NCBI RefSeq assembly: GCF_000142905.1
Contig: NW_013657677.1
Coordinates: forward strand, 310,001 to 374,000
Length of the DNA stretch: 64,000 nucleotides
Reading direction: 5' to 3'
Source of the DNA: Thecamonas trahens ATCC 50062
Taxonomy: Eukaryota; Apusozoa; Apusomonadida; Apusomonadidae
Position numbers and translations under genes: made by a program. The notes under the pieces are model-generated. The model saw nothing but the letters and a program-made list of their open reading frames with translations, did not search any database and was not told the DNA's origin. Positions 39,367 through 49,723 of the stretch are shown here, piece by piece; position 1 is the stretch's first letter, and each line of letters starts with the position of its first letter.

Positions 39367-41659
39367 TCAGTCGATGACCAGCCGATTCGCCCCGCCGTCG
39401 CCAAGCGGCCCGGCGCCGCCGGCTGTCGGCAGCTGGGCCCCGGCGTCGGTCGCCTTGTTGCGCTGGAGGGCAGCGGCGGCCGAGTCTTTCTTGGCGAGAA
39501 GAAGCGAGTGGAGCGAGCCAATCATGGCGATCTGGGCCATGTTAGGCTCGTGAGCCTCCTTGATCTTGCGCTTCTTCTTCTGCAGCGACTTGGAGAGCGA
39601 CATCTGTTCCGAGAGTTGCTTGGAGTAGAGCTCGTGGTAGGTGGCAAAGCGGGCGGCGACGCGGGCGCCGCCGGTGGCTGCGGCGCGCTCGGCGTCAGCC
39701 TTGGCCAGCTCGCGCTGCGCGTTGGCAATGTTGGCGTTGGCAAGGTGGTACTTGGCCTCAAGGTCGGCGACCTCGGCGCGGAGCGCGCGGACGGTGGTGG
39801 CGAGCTCGAGCTGGCCGGTCGAGATGTCGGCCTCTACAGCCTCGTACTGGGCCTTGGCCTTGGACCAGTCGCCCTCGATGGCGAGCTTCTCCTGCTTGAG
39901 CGCCTGCAGCTTGCGGACCGCCGGCTCGAGCTCCTTGGAGCGGGCCTCGATCTTGCGAGTGATCTTCTCGACAAGGGCGGAGATCTCGTCGAGCGTCGCA
40001 GCCTTGAGTGTGTTGAGCTCGGCGCGGTCAGTCACAATGTTCTGCAGCTGTGACTCGGTCTCGGTGTAGCCCTCGATGCCAGCGTTGACCTCCAACTCGT
40101 GCAGGTACTCGCTCATCTCCTCGGCCTCCTCCTCGAGCAGCATCTGCGTTCGGGCGAGAATTCCCTGCTCGATCTCCATGGAGTCCTTGGTCGCCTTGAG
40201 CTCCTTGTACTTTGCGGTCTGCGTCTTGACCTGCGCCTTGAACGCGTTCCACTCGTCGCCCTGCATCATTCGCTTGCCGGTCGACTCAAGCTCGGCAACG
40301 CGGGCCTCGATGGCCTTGTCGAGCTTGGCCTTTTCGTCCATGAGCTTGTTGAGCTTGTCGGCGACAGACTCTTTCTTGTGTGCCGCCACCTTGGCGTTCT
40401 GGCGGTACATGGCCAGCGCGTCGGCGAGCGGGTTAGCGTTGGCCATTCGCGCCTCCATCAACCGGCGAATATCGTCGTTGATGCCGGCAATCTCGGCCTT
40501 GATACCGTCGAGGTCCGCCTCGGAGCTCATGTTTGCCGAGAGCACGCGCGAGAGCTCGTTGATCTTGACCTCCTGCAGATGCAGATCATACGGAAGCTTT
40601 TCCTCGACCAGGTACCGGTTGACCTGGGTGTCGTCGAGGAGCTTGCGGACCAGTGCCTCGGGGTTGCCCTGGGTGTACGACGACTGCAGAGCCTGAAGCT
40701 TGTCCACCCGCCGAGCCATCTCCATTTCGGTCCGGTGCAAGAGGTGCTGCTGCTCTCGCCCGCGCTCGGCAAGCGCCAGCTCCTCTTCCTGCTCCTTGCG
40801 GAGCGACGATACGACTTCAAGCTGGTACGCGAGGTTAGGGAGGCCCTGGACCTTGCGCTTGACCCGCGAGATCTTGGAGAGTAGCTGCTCCTTGTCGCGC
40901 TGCATCTCGGCAATGTCCGCTTTGATGTTGGCCGGCGAAAAGCCCGATGAGCGCGACACGTCTACCTGCTTGTGCACCTCTTTGAACCGTTCCTGCAGCT
41001 CCTGGTATGCCGAGTACGACTCGGCCACAGACCGGTCCTGCAGAATCTCCGCCGGAATGTCCAGCGGCGCCAGGTACCGCGCCAGGTACGCCCGCTTCTG
41101 CAGCTCGCCAAAGTGGACAAGGAGCCAGGCCAGTGCCGGGTAGACCACCTCGCGCGCACCGTCGCCGATCCCGCGCGCAAGCTCCTCGGGCCCACACGGC
41201 GCGTTGTAGTTGAGCATGGCCAAGAACGACGCCATCCGCGAGCCAGTCACCTCGGGCGCCTCGTTGCGCACATTCGGCGTGTGCTCGCGCCCATTGAGCT
41301 CCGCCACCACCTTGTTCAGCAGCTCGACAAGCTCAAACGGGCTCTGTCGTCACACACTCTCTCTCACCTCGTGAGCTGCCTGCCGTCTATCCGTCCCGCC
41401 ATCTGCCCCTTTCCGACCTGTGCATGGTCTGTGCCCACCGACTGAAGGCGCCAAAGCCGCCGCCACACCTTCCGCGCCAGCCCCCCCCCCCCCACACACA
41501 CACACACACACACCCTCCCCGTCACACACACACACACGCACACACATGCGTGCGCACTCCACATACCTTTTCATCCAGAGTAACCAGCGAGAGCCTCTCG
41601 TTGAACGGAGGCGACGCCAGGCGCTCCACAATGAACTGGAGCTCGCTCGACGACGACAT
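39367..41659 (-). CDS. IFT81: Intraflagellar transport protein IFT81
   Basis: An IFT-B subunit that carries tubulin with IFT74; 689 residues (human 676). Exon 1 (41659-41567) encodes MSSSSELQFIVERLASPPFN up to VTLDEK, and exon 2 (from 41343) continues SPFELVELLNKVVAELNG. The 223-nt intron has donor GTATGT and acceptor CGACAG and contains a CA microsatellite. The N-terminal calponin-homology domain shows the expected REVVYPALAWLLVHFGELQK and RAYLARYLAPLDIPAEILQD, and the adjoining segment reads YQELQERFKEVHKQVDVSRS. The rest is coiled coil. No frame break. Its stop lies 114 bases from the RRM gene's. Confidence 0.94.
41480..41552. repeat. CA microsatellite and C run in the IFT81 intron
   Basis: A poly-C run of about ten followed by (CA)n in two blocks within the first intron of IFT81. 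Confidence 0.85.
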
Positions 41660-42148
41660 GACCAAACTGACGACGAGTGGCCTTTGCCTGCTGCTGCTGC
41701 CGGCTGGCCGACCGTCCGCTGGCCAACCGACCGCTGACCGACCGTCCGCTGGCCGACCGACCGCTGACCGACCGACCGCTGACCGACCACGGGCTCCCCG
41801 CCGCCTAACACTCCGAGCCCTATCTCGCCACCTCGCCGATCGCAGCAGAATTACGGGCAAGCAATGATACAGGTGTTTATGTCTCGAGATGGTGCAGCTA
41901 TCCGTGTCTGCCAAGTTGCAGTAATCGGCTTGAGCCGTTTACTGTGTAGTGCGAACTACTTTGCCGGTGCCGTGATCAACTCCCATGGGACACGATCTCC
42001 TGATCTTGACGATGACTCCAGCGAAGCAACACACCGCCGGAGTTCACGTCCATGTACCACGCCACCACCTCCTCTTGCGACGCATACCAAGCTACGACCA
42101 TACCCAGGTGCTCTGATTCCTCATCTAGCCCCGTGATCCCCCCCCCCC
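41660..42148. other. Divergent spacer between IFT81 and the CCCH-EEP gene
   Basis: Contains the GACCG minisatellite and mixed sequence, with a short C run just before the next start codon. No other gene seen. Confidence 0.5.
41694..41800. repeat. Minisatellite of CCGCTGACCGACCG-like units upstream of IFT81
   Basis: Imperfect tandem units of 14-15 bases (CCGCTGGCCGACCGT and CCGCTGACCGACCGA variants), about six to seven copies, starting some 35 bases upstream of the IFT81 start, in the presumed 5' untranslated or promoter region. Confidence 0.85.
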
Positions 42149-44256
42149 ATGGCGACGAACTCGACCAGCACAGCACCACATCCTGTCCAGCAGCGAGCAC
42201 CTCACTCCCGTCACCCCACCCGAGTCATGAGCGCTTCAAAGCCAAAGCCGCCGTGCTCTTTCCACGCGCAGGGGAGGTGCAAGTGGGGCGCGTCGTGTCG
42301 GTTTGCCCACGACGGCCCACCGGGCGTAGCCTCACCGGGCGGTCAGCTCGGCCTTGACGGCTTGCCAGGAGCAGGCGGCTCGCCGATGGGGGGTCCGTCG
42401 GTCGGCGGCAAGATGAAGCGGCCTGGATGGATGCGGTCTGTGGCAGAGGGCTCGCGGACGGCGAAGCTGGTGGCGTCGGTGATGGGCGACAAGTCGGAGG
42501 CTGCTGCGGCTGACGATGCTGCCGAGGGGCCCAAAGTCCTTGTCTTCCCGGCCTTTGTCTGCGACGCGGTGTCCGGCAAGTGGAAGGTGTACAAGCACAC
42601 GATGGCGCCTGCTGCGGCTGCGGCGCCTACTGGCCTTGCGGTTGTCTCGCTCAACGTCCTGTTTGAGTTCTACGAGACGCAGCTGATCCGGTCTGAGCGG
42701 CGGTGGGGCAAGCTGCTGACCCACATCGAAGAGCTTGGCGACGAGGTCGATGCGTATGCACTGCAAGAGGTGTCAATCGCCTGCCTTCGGGTCCTCCTCG
42801 CCTCGCCGTACATCCGCAAGCACTTTTACGTCACCGAGGTGCCGGCGTCGGCGACCAAGGCCAAGTCCAACACGTTTTTCTCGGGCCGGTCGGGCAACGT
42901 GGTGCTCTCGCGGCGGCCACTGGCGGGCGTCTACGCCGCACGACTCTTCCGCGGTGGATTGCTGACCATGGCGCGGACGGCGGACGGGGTGCTGCTGGCG
43001 ACGACGCATCTCAAGTCTGGCCCCGGGCGCGACCACGAACGGACGCGGATGCGGCAGATCGACGACATTGCCGCAGCCTTTGAGTACATGCGCTCCAAGC
43101 CAGCGCTCGAGTCGGCGCTATCCACGTGGCTCCTTGCGGGCGACTTCAACTGCTCGCCGTCGGACGAGGCGCAGCAGGCCAAGCTCGACTCACTCTTTGT
43201 TGACCTCTGGAGCTACCTGCATCCCGACGACGTCGGCTACACGTTCAACGTCGAGACCAACCACCTGGCGGCGCTGCTATTTCCAGGCGTGGTCTCGATG
43301 CGGCTCGACCGCGTCCTTCTTTGGCGCGGCGCGGCCGGGCTTGTGCCTAGCGTGGCGCGTTTGGTGGCTACCCATCCCATCGGTAAGATCAAGGGCCTGG
43401 CTGCTGTCGGCGGCGAGGCGACGACGCCCAAGCCCTCGCTCTTCATCTCGGACCACTACGGACTGCTCGCCCGCCTCGAACCTGTTTCTTCGGGCGCGCT
43501 GAGCACCGTGCCGGTCGAGCGCGATGCTGCAGCCTTTTTGCCCGCCAGCCATCATCGTACATCCAACTCCGCATCTCGCTCAAGTCGTCGGCCATGCTTA
43601 AGGCGCTCATCGCGGCGCGCGCCAGCGTCGTCAATGTGCTGGCCGCGCTCGCTGCTGGTCTCGAGCGTCAGCCTGACACGGTGTTGCCCGGCGCTACGGT
43701 GTGTGCCGCCCCTGTCGTCGACGCCACCGCCAACGCCGTCCTCTACTACGTTCGCTTTGACCTTGTCCGACCCAACGACACGCCAGACTACTTTGCGCTT
43801 TCGCGCTGGGCCGTCCATGCGCTTGCCGATCTCCTTGACACGCCGCATATCGAGTTGTCGCCGGCGCTCGACCTCGCGCTCGTCGCCAAGGTCAAGCGGT
43901 TGCCCGACGTGGTCAAGACCAAGTACGGGCTGGGAGAGGCAAGAAACGCGTCTCTATCCAGCGCAGCGTCCACCTCTGGGCCCGCTGCACCGGCTGCACC
44001 GGCTGCACCTGCTGCACCGGCTGCACCGGCTGCACCTGCTGCACCGGCTGCACCGGCTGCACTCGCTCCGCCCGCTCCGCCCGCACCCGCATCGCCCGCT
44101 CCGCCCGCACCCGCAGATGTCCCTACCACGTCACATCCACCCGCCACGACCGCTACTGCAACGCCTCCGGCGTCGCTCAAGCGCGACCGCGATGCGTCGT
44201 CAGACACGACCGGCTCTGCGCCTCCAGCCAAAAAGGCCAAGCACACGCCTGCGTAA
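42149..44256 (+). CDS. CCCH zinc finger fused to an endonuclease/exonuclease/phosphatase (EEP) domain
   Basis: About 702 residues. A CCCH finger (CSFHAQGRCKWGASCRFAH, spacing C-x7-C-x5-C-x3-H) lies near residues 32-50; a second ATG at about 42227 starts MSASKPKPPC just before it. The EEP core spans about 165-445: VVSLNVLFEF, LQEVSIACLRVL, THLKSGPGRDHERTRMRQID, LLAGDFNCSPSDE, RLDRVLLWRG and SDHYGLLARL give the metal-binding and catalytic Asn, Glu, Asp and His positions. The frame then breaks at a T5 run (about 43536-43540); one more T continues into QPSSYIQLRISLKSSAMLKA, a helical C-terminal domain I do not recognise, and an Ala/Pro repeat tail. Role: probably an RNA nuclease or a DNA/lipid phosphodiesterase; the CCCH finger favours RNA. 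Confidence 0.8.
43978..44066. repeat. CTGCACCGG minisatellite coding (Ala-Ala-Pro)n
   Basis: About nine copies of CTGCACCGG/CTGCACCTG units, followed by CCCGCTCCG units, encode an Ala/Pro tail in the CCCH-EEP protein. Confidence 0.88.
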
Positions 44257-44265
44257 ATGAGAGCT

Positions 44266-47200
44266 TTACTTCCCTGCCTTCTTACGGCCCTTGGAGCGAC
44301 CGCGCTTGGCGCGCTTGGAGCGCTCCGCAGCCTTGGCGGCCTTCGTCCGCTTGGCCTCGCGCTCCATGGTGCCGATGTCGACCGAAGCCTTCTTGGCCGA
44401 CGAAGGGGCGGCGTCGCGCTTGCGCTTGCGGGTGGAGGCGATGGAGACCGAGGAGGGGACGGCGCCGGTGCCGGCGGCGGCACCGAGTGCCTCATCCCAA
44501 TCTTCGTTGCGCCCGGCGATGGTGTACTGCGCGAGCGACTCGTCGCGGAGGAGCTCAGCGACGCGCTCGGAGCTCTGGCCGACGTCCATGGCGGCGGTGG
44601 TGTCAGCGTACTTGGCAGTGGCCGAGGGCAGCTCCTCGGCGACGTGGGCCTCCTGAATGGCACGCAGGGCCTTTTCAAGAGCCTTAATGCCCTGCGCAAA
44701 GAGGGCAAGGATCTGCGCCGACGGGCGCTTCAGCTGGGCCACGACCTCGTCGACGGTGTGGTGCTGAGCGCCGACAGCAAGGAGGATGGCCGCCTGCGTC
44801 ACGCGGAGCTTGGCGTCTGGGATGCGGTCGAGAAAGTAGAGACGCGCAATCTTGGCGATGAGGTCCATGACCACATGGTAGTCGACGAGCGAGAGGGCGT
44901 AGACCTGCAGGCGCTTGAGGTCGTGCTCGGAAAAGTGGACAAGGAGCTCGCTGTAGCCGAGCGGAGGAATGAGACCGTCGAGGTCGAGCGTCCGCGGCGG
45001 CGAGAGGACCGAGAGAGCGAGTGCCGGCGGGAGCGTCTTAAAGTTGAACGAGAGGAGCTCAAAGAAGCGAGCCCGAAAGTCAAGAAAGTACTGCTGGATC
45101 CAGTTGTCGGCGACGGACGAGCCGCCGGCGGCCGACGGGAGCGGGCGGAGCATGATGCACGTGTGCTCGCCGGTCATCTCGTTGGCGGTCTGACGGACGT
45201 AAACCGGCACAAACGCGCCGCGCTTCCAAAAGTTGAACAGGCCTTGGGTCATGCCGTACGAGACACCGACGTAGTCGAGCCGCTCCGGCGCGCGCTGCGA
45301 GACCGGAACCAGCAGCGGCGGGACGTCCTTCCGCGGCTTGACCTTTTCCTTCAGCAGCGACGTGGTCGACGAGCTTCCCCGGCCTCCATTCTGCGCCTCG
45401 TCGCCGGCGGTCGGATCAAAGGGAGCAAGCGTCGAGAGGTTTCCGGTGTAGTACTCGGTGAGGAGCTCGAGCGCGCGCGAGCCGTAGCCCATGCGCGTGT
45501 ACTCGGGATGGGTAGCGATGCGGACGACGCGGGCGCCCGAGAGCGAGGCAAAGTCATTGTCCTGGAACTGCTGCGCCACGGTCCACGGGATGAGGTCGCC
45601 GGAGCCGCGCTTGCCGCGGGCGAGCGACGACATGACCGACGCCCGCGAGATGCGGCCTTCGAGACAGACCTGGATGACGGCGAGGACCTCGGGGAGCTCG
45701 GGCGACGACGGGTCGACCGGCGGGAGGAGGACAAAGAGCCGGTGCGCTGGCGCGTCCGACATGAGCTGCAGGTCGTTCGGCGTGTTCTTGTAGTGCGAAG
45801 CCACATAGAGCGCCATCATACGCTGCAGAAAGGCCTCCGAGCCGGCGTGGTACGAGAAAAGCGCGTCGCGGTCGACGCAGTACAGCTCGCACTCGGACGG
45901 GTGCGGCGTCCGCGCGCCGAGCCGCGGAATCGGCTTGACGTCAAGGCAGAGGAGGCTGTGGAGCCACGACTCGACGGCGTCGTCCTCGCCGTACCGAATC
46001 GGCTCCTTGAGGGTGATCTCGCGGAGGGCCCGCCCCAGCGCCATGCCCTCGTTGCCCTCGGTGGCCGACGAGCCGGCGGCGAGGCCTGCGGCCTGCTCGC
46101 GCAGCTTCTTGATGAGCTTGAGCGAGAGCGAGCGCCCGGTTCCCTCATAGCCGTTGACGGTCGAGGCGAGGAAGACGAGGTAGTTTCCGAGCAGCGCCTT
46201 GACGTGCTGGATGGGGATGGCGGCAGCCTCATCAATGACCACCAGCTCGGCCTGCCCAAGCTTGTCCGAGTCCTGCGGAAGAATGTACTGGACGGTCTGG
46301 CGGTGGTCGCGGAAAACGTTGATCCGCGTCACCGCGGCGTACGACTCGTCGTCCATCTTGGACGCCACCACGTTAAAGTCGGCCGTCTCCTCAAAGCCGA
46401 GCGCCTTGAGTCCGAGAACAACAAACTCAAAGAGTGTGGTCAAGTTCTCGGGCGACGGCGAGGTGACAAAGATGTTCGAGTACCCGTAGCCAATCGCTGC
46501 CGCAATGGCGAGGCCGAGCGCAGCAGACTTACCGCGGCCACGGGCCGCGGTCAGTGTCACTGTCGACCGGAGCGTCTTCTCGGAAATGGCCTCGACAAAG
46601 ACAAGCAGGGCGCGGGCCTGGTCGAGCGTCCGCGCCGTCTCCACCAGCGCGCCAACAGGCTGCTCCTCGGCGAGCGAGATCTTGACCTCCTTGAGCTCGC
46701 GGGCAGCGGCAGACTCCTGGATCGAGAGCGCAAGCGCCGTGTCGTCTTCATGCTTGCCAAGCATGCCGTTTTTGCGCGCTTCGGCCAACGCCTCCTCCTT
46801 CAGCGACTTGATGTTGCGGATGTGCGAGGAGATGGGCAGGACGTTGAGCTCCTCGTCGACCACAAGGGTCATCGGGCACGAGGCGAGCGAGAGAATGAAC
46901 CGCTCGTTAAACCGCGGGACAACCTGAGAGTACGCTTCGGTCCGGTAGCGCGAGTGGACGTCCATGGTCATCGAGTAGAGCGACGAGAGTGAGGCCATGT
47001 TCTTGAGGAGCATGATGACCAGGCCACCGCCCTCGACGGTCTCGATGGTGCGGGCGAGGATGTTGGGGGTGAGGGCCTCAAAGTCCTGCAGGACGAGCAT
47101 GCCGTAGGTGTTACCCAGGGTCTTGGTCGTCTCCTTGTAGTAGCAGAAGCGGATGTCGTTGGACGAGATGAAAAGCTCAAAGGGATCAGTCGCCTCGGGA

Positions 47201-47627
47201 TCGAGGGTGCCCTGCTTGATCTTGCGCTTAATCTCTCGCATGCGCTTGCGTCGGTTCGAGGAGAAGCCCAGGTCCTTCTTGTAGCACCACAGCACCTTGC
47301 GCCGCGTCTTGACCGAGCACTTGGACAGGATGTAGTGGAGGTTAACAATCTGCTCACGTTGCTTGTCCGTGAGTCTCCGCCCCCCCCCTCTGTAACCCCT
47401 CCACTCCCCTCGCCACCCGCCCCGGGATGGGCCAGGATCCACTCGCGCCGCCATCCTGCCCCCTCTCCCTCTGGCACCGCTAGCCCTCGCTGCCCACACC
47501 CATGCACACTCGCACCTACCTGGTTGCGGTTCTTGTCGCCCACCACTACAAACATCGACCGGTGGCCCTTGTACACTCCATTCTCGATGAGCGTCCGGAT
47601 CCGCGAGTCGATCTTCTTCAGCGGCAT
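44266..47627 (-). CDS. NAT10: RNA cytidine acetyltransferase NAT10/KRE33
   Basis: Makes N4-acetylcytidine in 18S rRNA and tRNA, using ATP and acetyl-CoA, in the nucleolus; 1063 residues (human 1025). Exon 1 (47627-47520) encodes MPLKKIDSRIRTLIENGVYK up to DKNRNQ, and exon 2 (from 47349) continues IVNLHYILSKCSVKTRRKVL. The 170-nt intron has donor GTAGGT and acceptor GAGCAG. Seen in order: the DUF1726-type N-terminus (VLWCYKKDLGFSSNRRKRMR, VLQDFEALTPNILARTIETV), the helicase-like ATPase with Walker A ARGRGKSAAL (about 305) and VVIDEAAAIP, the GNAT domain with RIATHPEYTRMGYGSRALEL (about 655), the tRNA-binding C-terminal domain, and a Lys-rich nucleolar tail. Only nine bases separate its stop from the CCCH-EEP stop. 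Confidence 0.96.
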
Positions 47628-47855
47628 GGTCACCTGGCGCCGGCTAGAGACAACTTGCCGCCGCTCCGCGCCCGCCGCTCGCCCACCACCCTCGGGCTCT
47701 CTCCACCCCCACCCGCCCGCCCCCAATAGGCAACATCGGCTTGGCGCGGGGAAATTCGGATAGAGCTCTGTACTTTGGGGGGTGAGGAGGCTGGCGTCAT
47801 CGAGTCGCACGTGATGTGTTTTGCTTTGATGTGTGTGCGGCGCTGGAGCCGCGGC
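47628..47855. other. Spacer between NAT10 start and the RIIa/EF-hand gene end
   Basis: About 230 bases, same-strand neighbours, with C/T-rich sequence upstream of NAT10. Presumed NAT10 promoter; nothing recognised. Confidence 0.4.
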
Positions 47856-49534
47856 TCACATGAGCGAGAGGGCGCGGTCCGGGTCGTCGCCGACCTCGCC
47901 GCCCGACGTGCCGGCGGCAGCGGCAGCCGAGGCTGCGACGGCCGATGAGACGATGATGTCGGCGGCCGAGTCGCGGGCCGGGACAGCTGCGAGATCGCCG
48001 CCCGACGCGGCAAAGGTCTTGCGGAAGGCGAGGTACTTGATGATGTCGTAGCCGAGGGCGAGGAGCGAGTCGTTGACGGCGACGCCAGCCTCGTCCTCAG
48101 AGACGGTCGAGAGGAGAGCGTTGACCTCGTGCGGGGCAAAGACAATGTCGTCGTTGGCACGGAGGAGGGCGGCGACCTCGGCACGCGACATCTCGCGCGA
48201 CGAGCCAAACGAGATCTTGAGGAAGGTCTTGATGTCGACCTCGCCAAGATCGACGACTGCGTGCTTGCGGACGTACTTTGCGTACTGGACCGCCGACGCC
48301 ATGTCGTTGAGCTGGGCGGCAAGCATCGGCCCGGCCACAGACGCCAGGTCCGCGTACGAGATAAAGCCTGCGTCGTCCTCGTCGACGGCCGAGAGCAGCT
48401 CGTAGATGCAAAAGTGGGTGAGGCCGAGGCCCGACCGCATAAGCAGGTTGCGGGCGAGGATGCGGTGCATAAAGCCCGACGCGTCCGGATCGTTGGACTG
48501 GAAGGTGTCGAGGAGGGCGTCGCGCCACTCGGGCGACGACATGGTAGCTCCGGGCGTGCCAAGCGTGGTGTTGACGTAGTAGCGCACAATGTCAAAGGCC
48601 TTGGGCAGAAAGACGGCGTACGTGACCATGCCCTCAGCGTTCTCGTCAGCCGCGTGCATCAGCATGTTCACCTCCTTGCGGGTAAAGCCGACAGCGCAGC
48701 CAGCCAGCGCCCGGCGGAGTTCCGACCGCGACATCATGCCCGAGTTGTGCGGATCGACCGAGAAGAAACAGTCCTCCAGCAAGCGATCAAAGTCCTCGCG
48801 GTGCATACCGCGGCCGACGAGGACGTCGACAGGCGCGTCGGAGATGCCGACACTCCCCGCCGGCGCCTCGTACATGCTCGTGATAACCTTGACCGCCTTG
48901 TCCACAAACTGCGTGTTGGCATACTCGATCATCCCATAGTCGTTCTCCTCCGCATCCGCCATCACCCGCTGGATCTGCGTCTCGTTGAGCTCCAGACGTG
49001 GGTCACGGAAGATCTGTACCCCTCCACACGGCCCAACCCCAAATACTCTACTGTAAGTCGCTCCCTTGTCCCGATCCTGCCGCTTCTCTCTCACGGCAGC
49101 GTGGTAGCGGGCGCTGCGCAGCCAGCGTGGTAGCGGGCGCTGCGCAGCCAGCAGCCGCCCGTCTCTCGGCCACCGTCCAGTCCAACGGCCCAACCCGCCC
49201 GGGAAGGAATGAGGGAGGAAGGGAAGACGTACCTCTGCAAAGCGGGCATGATGGAGGAAGCCATTGCGCTGCTCGTCCTGGGGAGGAAGCCATTGCGCTG
49301 CTCGTCCTGGGCCAGGAATGCGTCCATAAGCAGCTCGCGCAGCTCTGTCGGCTGCAGGTGGGTAGGCGCAGCCGTCGGCGGAGGCGCCGTCCGCTCCTCC
49401 AGCTTGGAGGCAAAGAAGTGGGCCCCAAAGTGGTAGATGTTGGACGGCTGCGTCCGCAGGACCTCGCGGGTAAAGTCCTGCACCAGGTACTGGAACCCTG
49501 CCGGAATTGTGAGGTCCGGTTGGTACCGCGACAT
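47856..49534 (-). CDS. RIIa-domain plus EF-hand protein, radial spoke RSP7-like
   Basis: About 476 residues when repaired. Exon 1 (49534-49233) starts MSRYQPDLTIPAGFQYLVQD and carries an RIIa/Dpy-30-type dimerisation motif (IPAGFQYLVQDFTREVLRTQ, then PSNIYHFGAHFFASKLEERT), used to dock on AKAPs in radial spokes. Exon 2 (49013-47856) starts IFRDPRLELNETQIQ, after a 219-nt intron (donor GTACGT, acceptor GTACAG). It holds EF-hand-like pairs (DPHNSGMMSRSELRRAL, DPDASGFMHRILARNLL, DEDDAGFISYADLASVA), some with degenerate loops. The RIIa then EF-hands layout resembles Chlamydomonas RSP7. A 29-base exact tandem duplication inside exon 1 (49253-49310) shifts the frame; with one copy the exon reads DEQRNGFLHHARFAE into the splice site. 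Confidence 0.75.
49095..49146. repeat. 26-bp tandem duplication in the RIIa/EF-hand intron
   Basis: Two exact adjacent copies of a 26-base unit (beginning CAGCGTGGTAGCGGGCGCTG), inside the intron of the RIIa/EF-hand gene. Confidence 0.9.
49253..49310. repeat. 29-bp frame-breaking tandem duplication in exon 1
   Basis: Two exact adjacent copies of a 29-base unit (beginning GGAGGAAGCCATTGCGCTGC). Twenty-nine is not a multiple of three, so the duplication shifts the RIIa/EF-hand reading frame just before its splice donor. Confidence 0.9.
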
Positions 49535-49723
49535 GGCTGTGAGTGGCGTGTGTGCGGCTGTGTGGGTGGGGTGGGGGGTGGGAGGGGGAGGCCGAACGGT
49601 TGGCAGCCGACCAACTGACGGCCAGCGCCCGAGTCGCTGGGCGTTTCCCGGGGGGGAAGGGGGGGAGGGGGGTGGAGGATCGCATTTACTTGCACCTCTT
49701 ACGCGACGTCTTATGCGCTCATA

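Noticed and set aside
44257-46992. A 911-residue open frame antisense to NAT10
   Set aside because: It mirrors the NAT10 exon exactly, has no recognisable domain and a composition typical of the reverse reading of a GC-rich gene.
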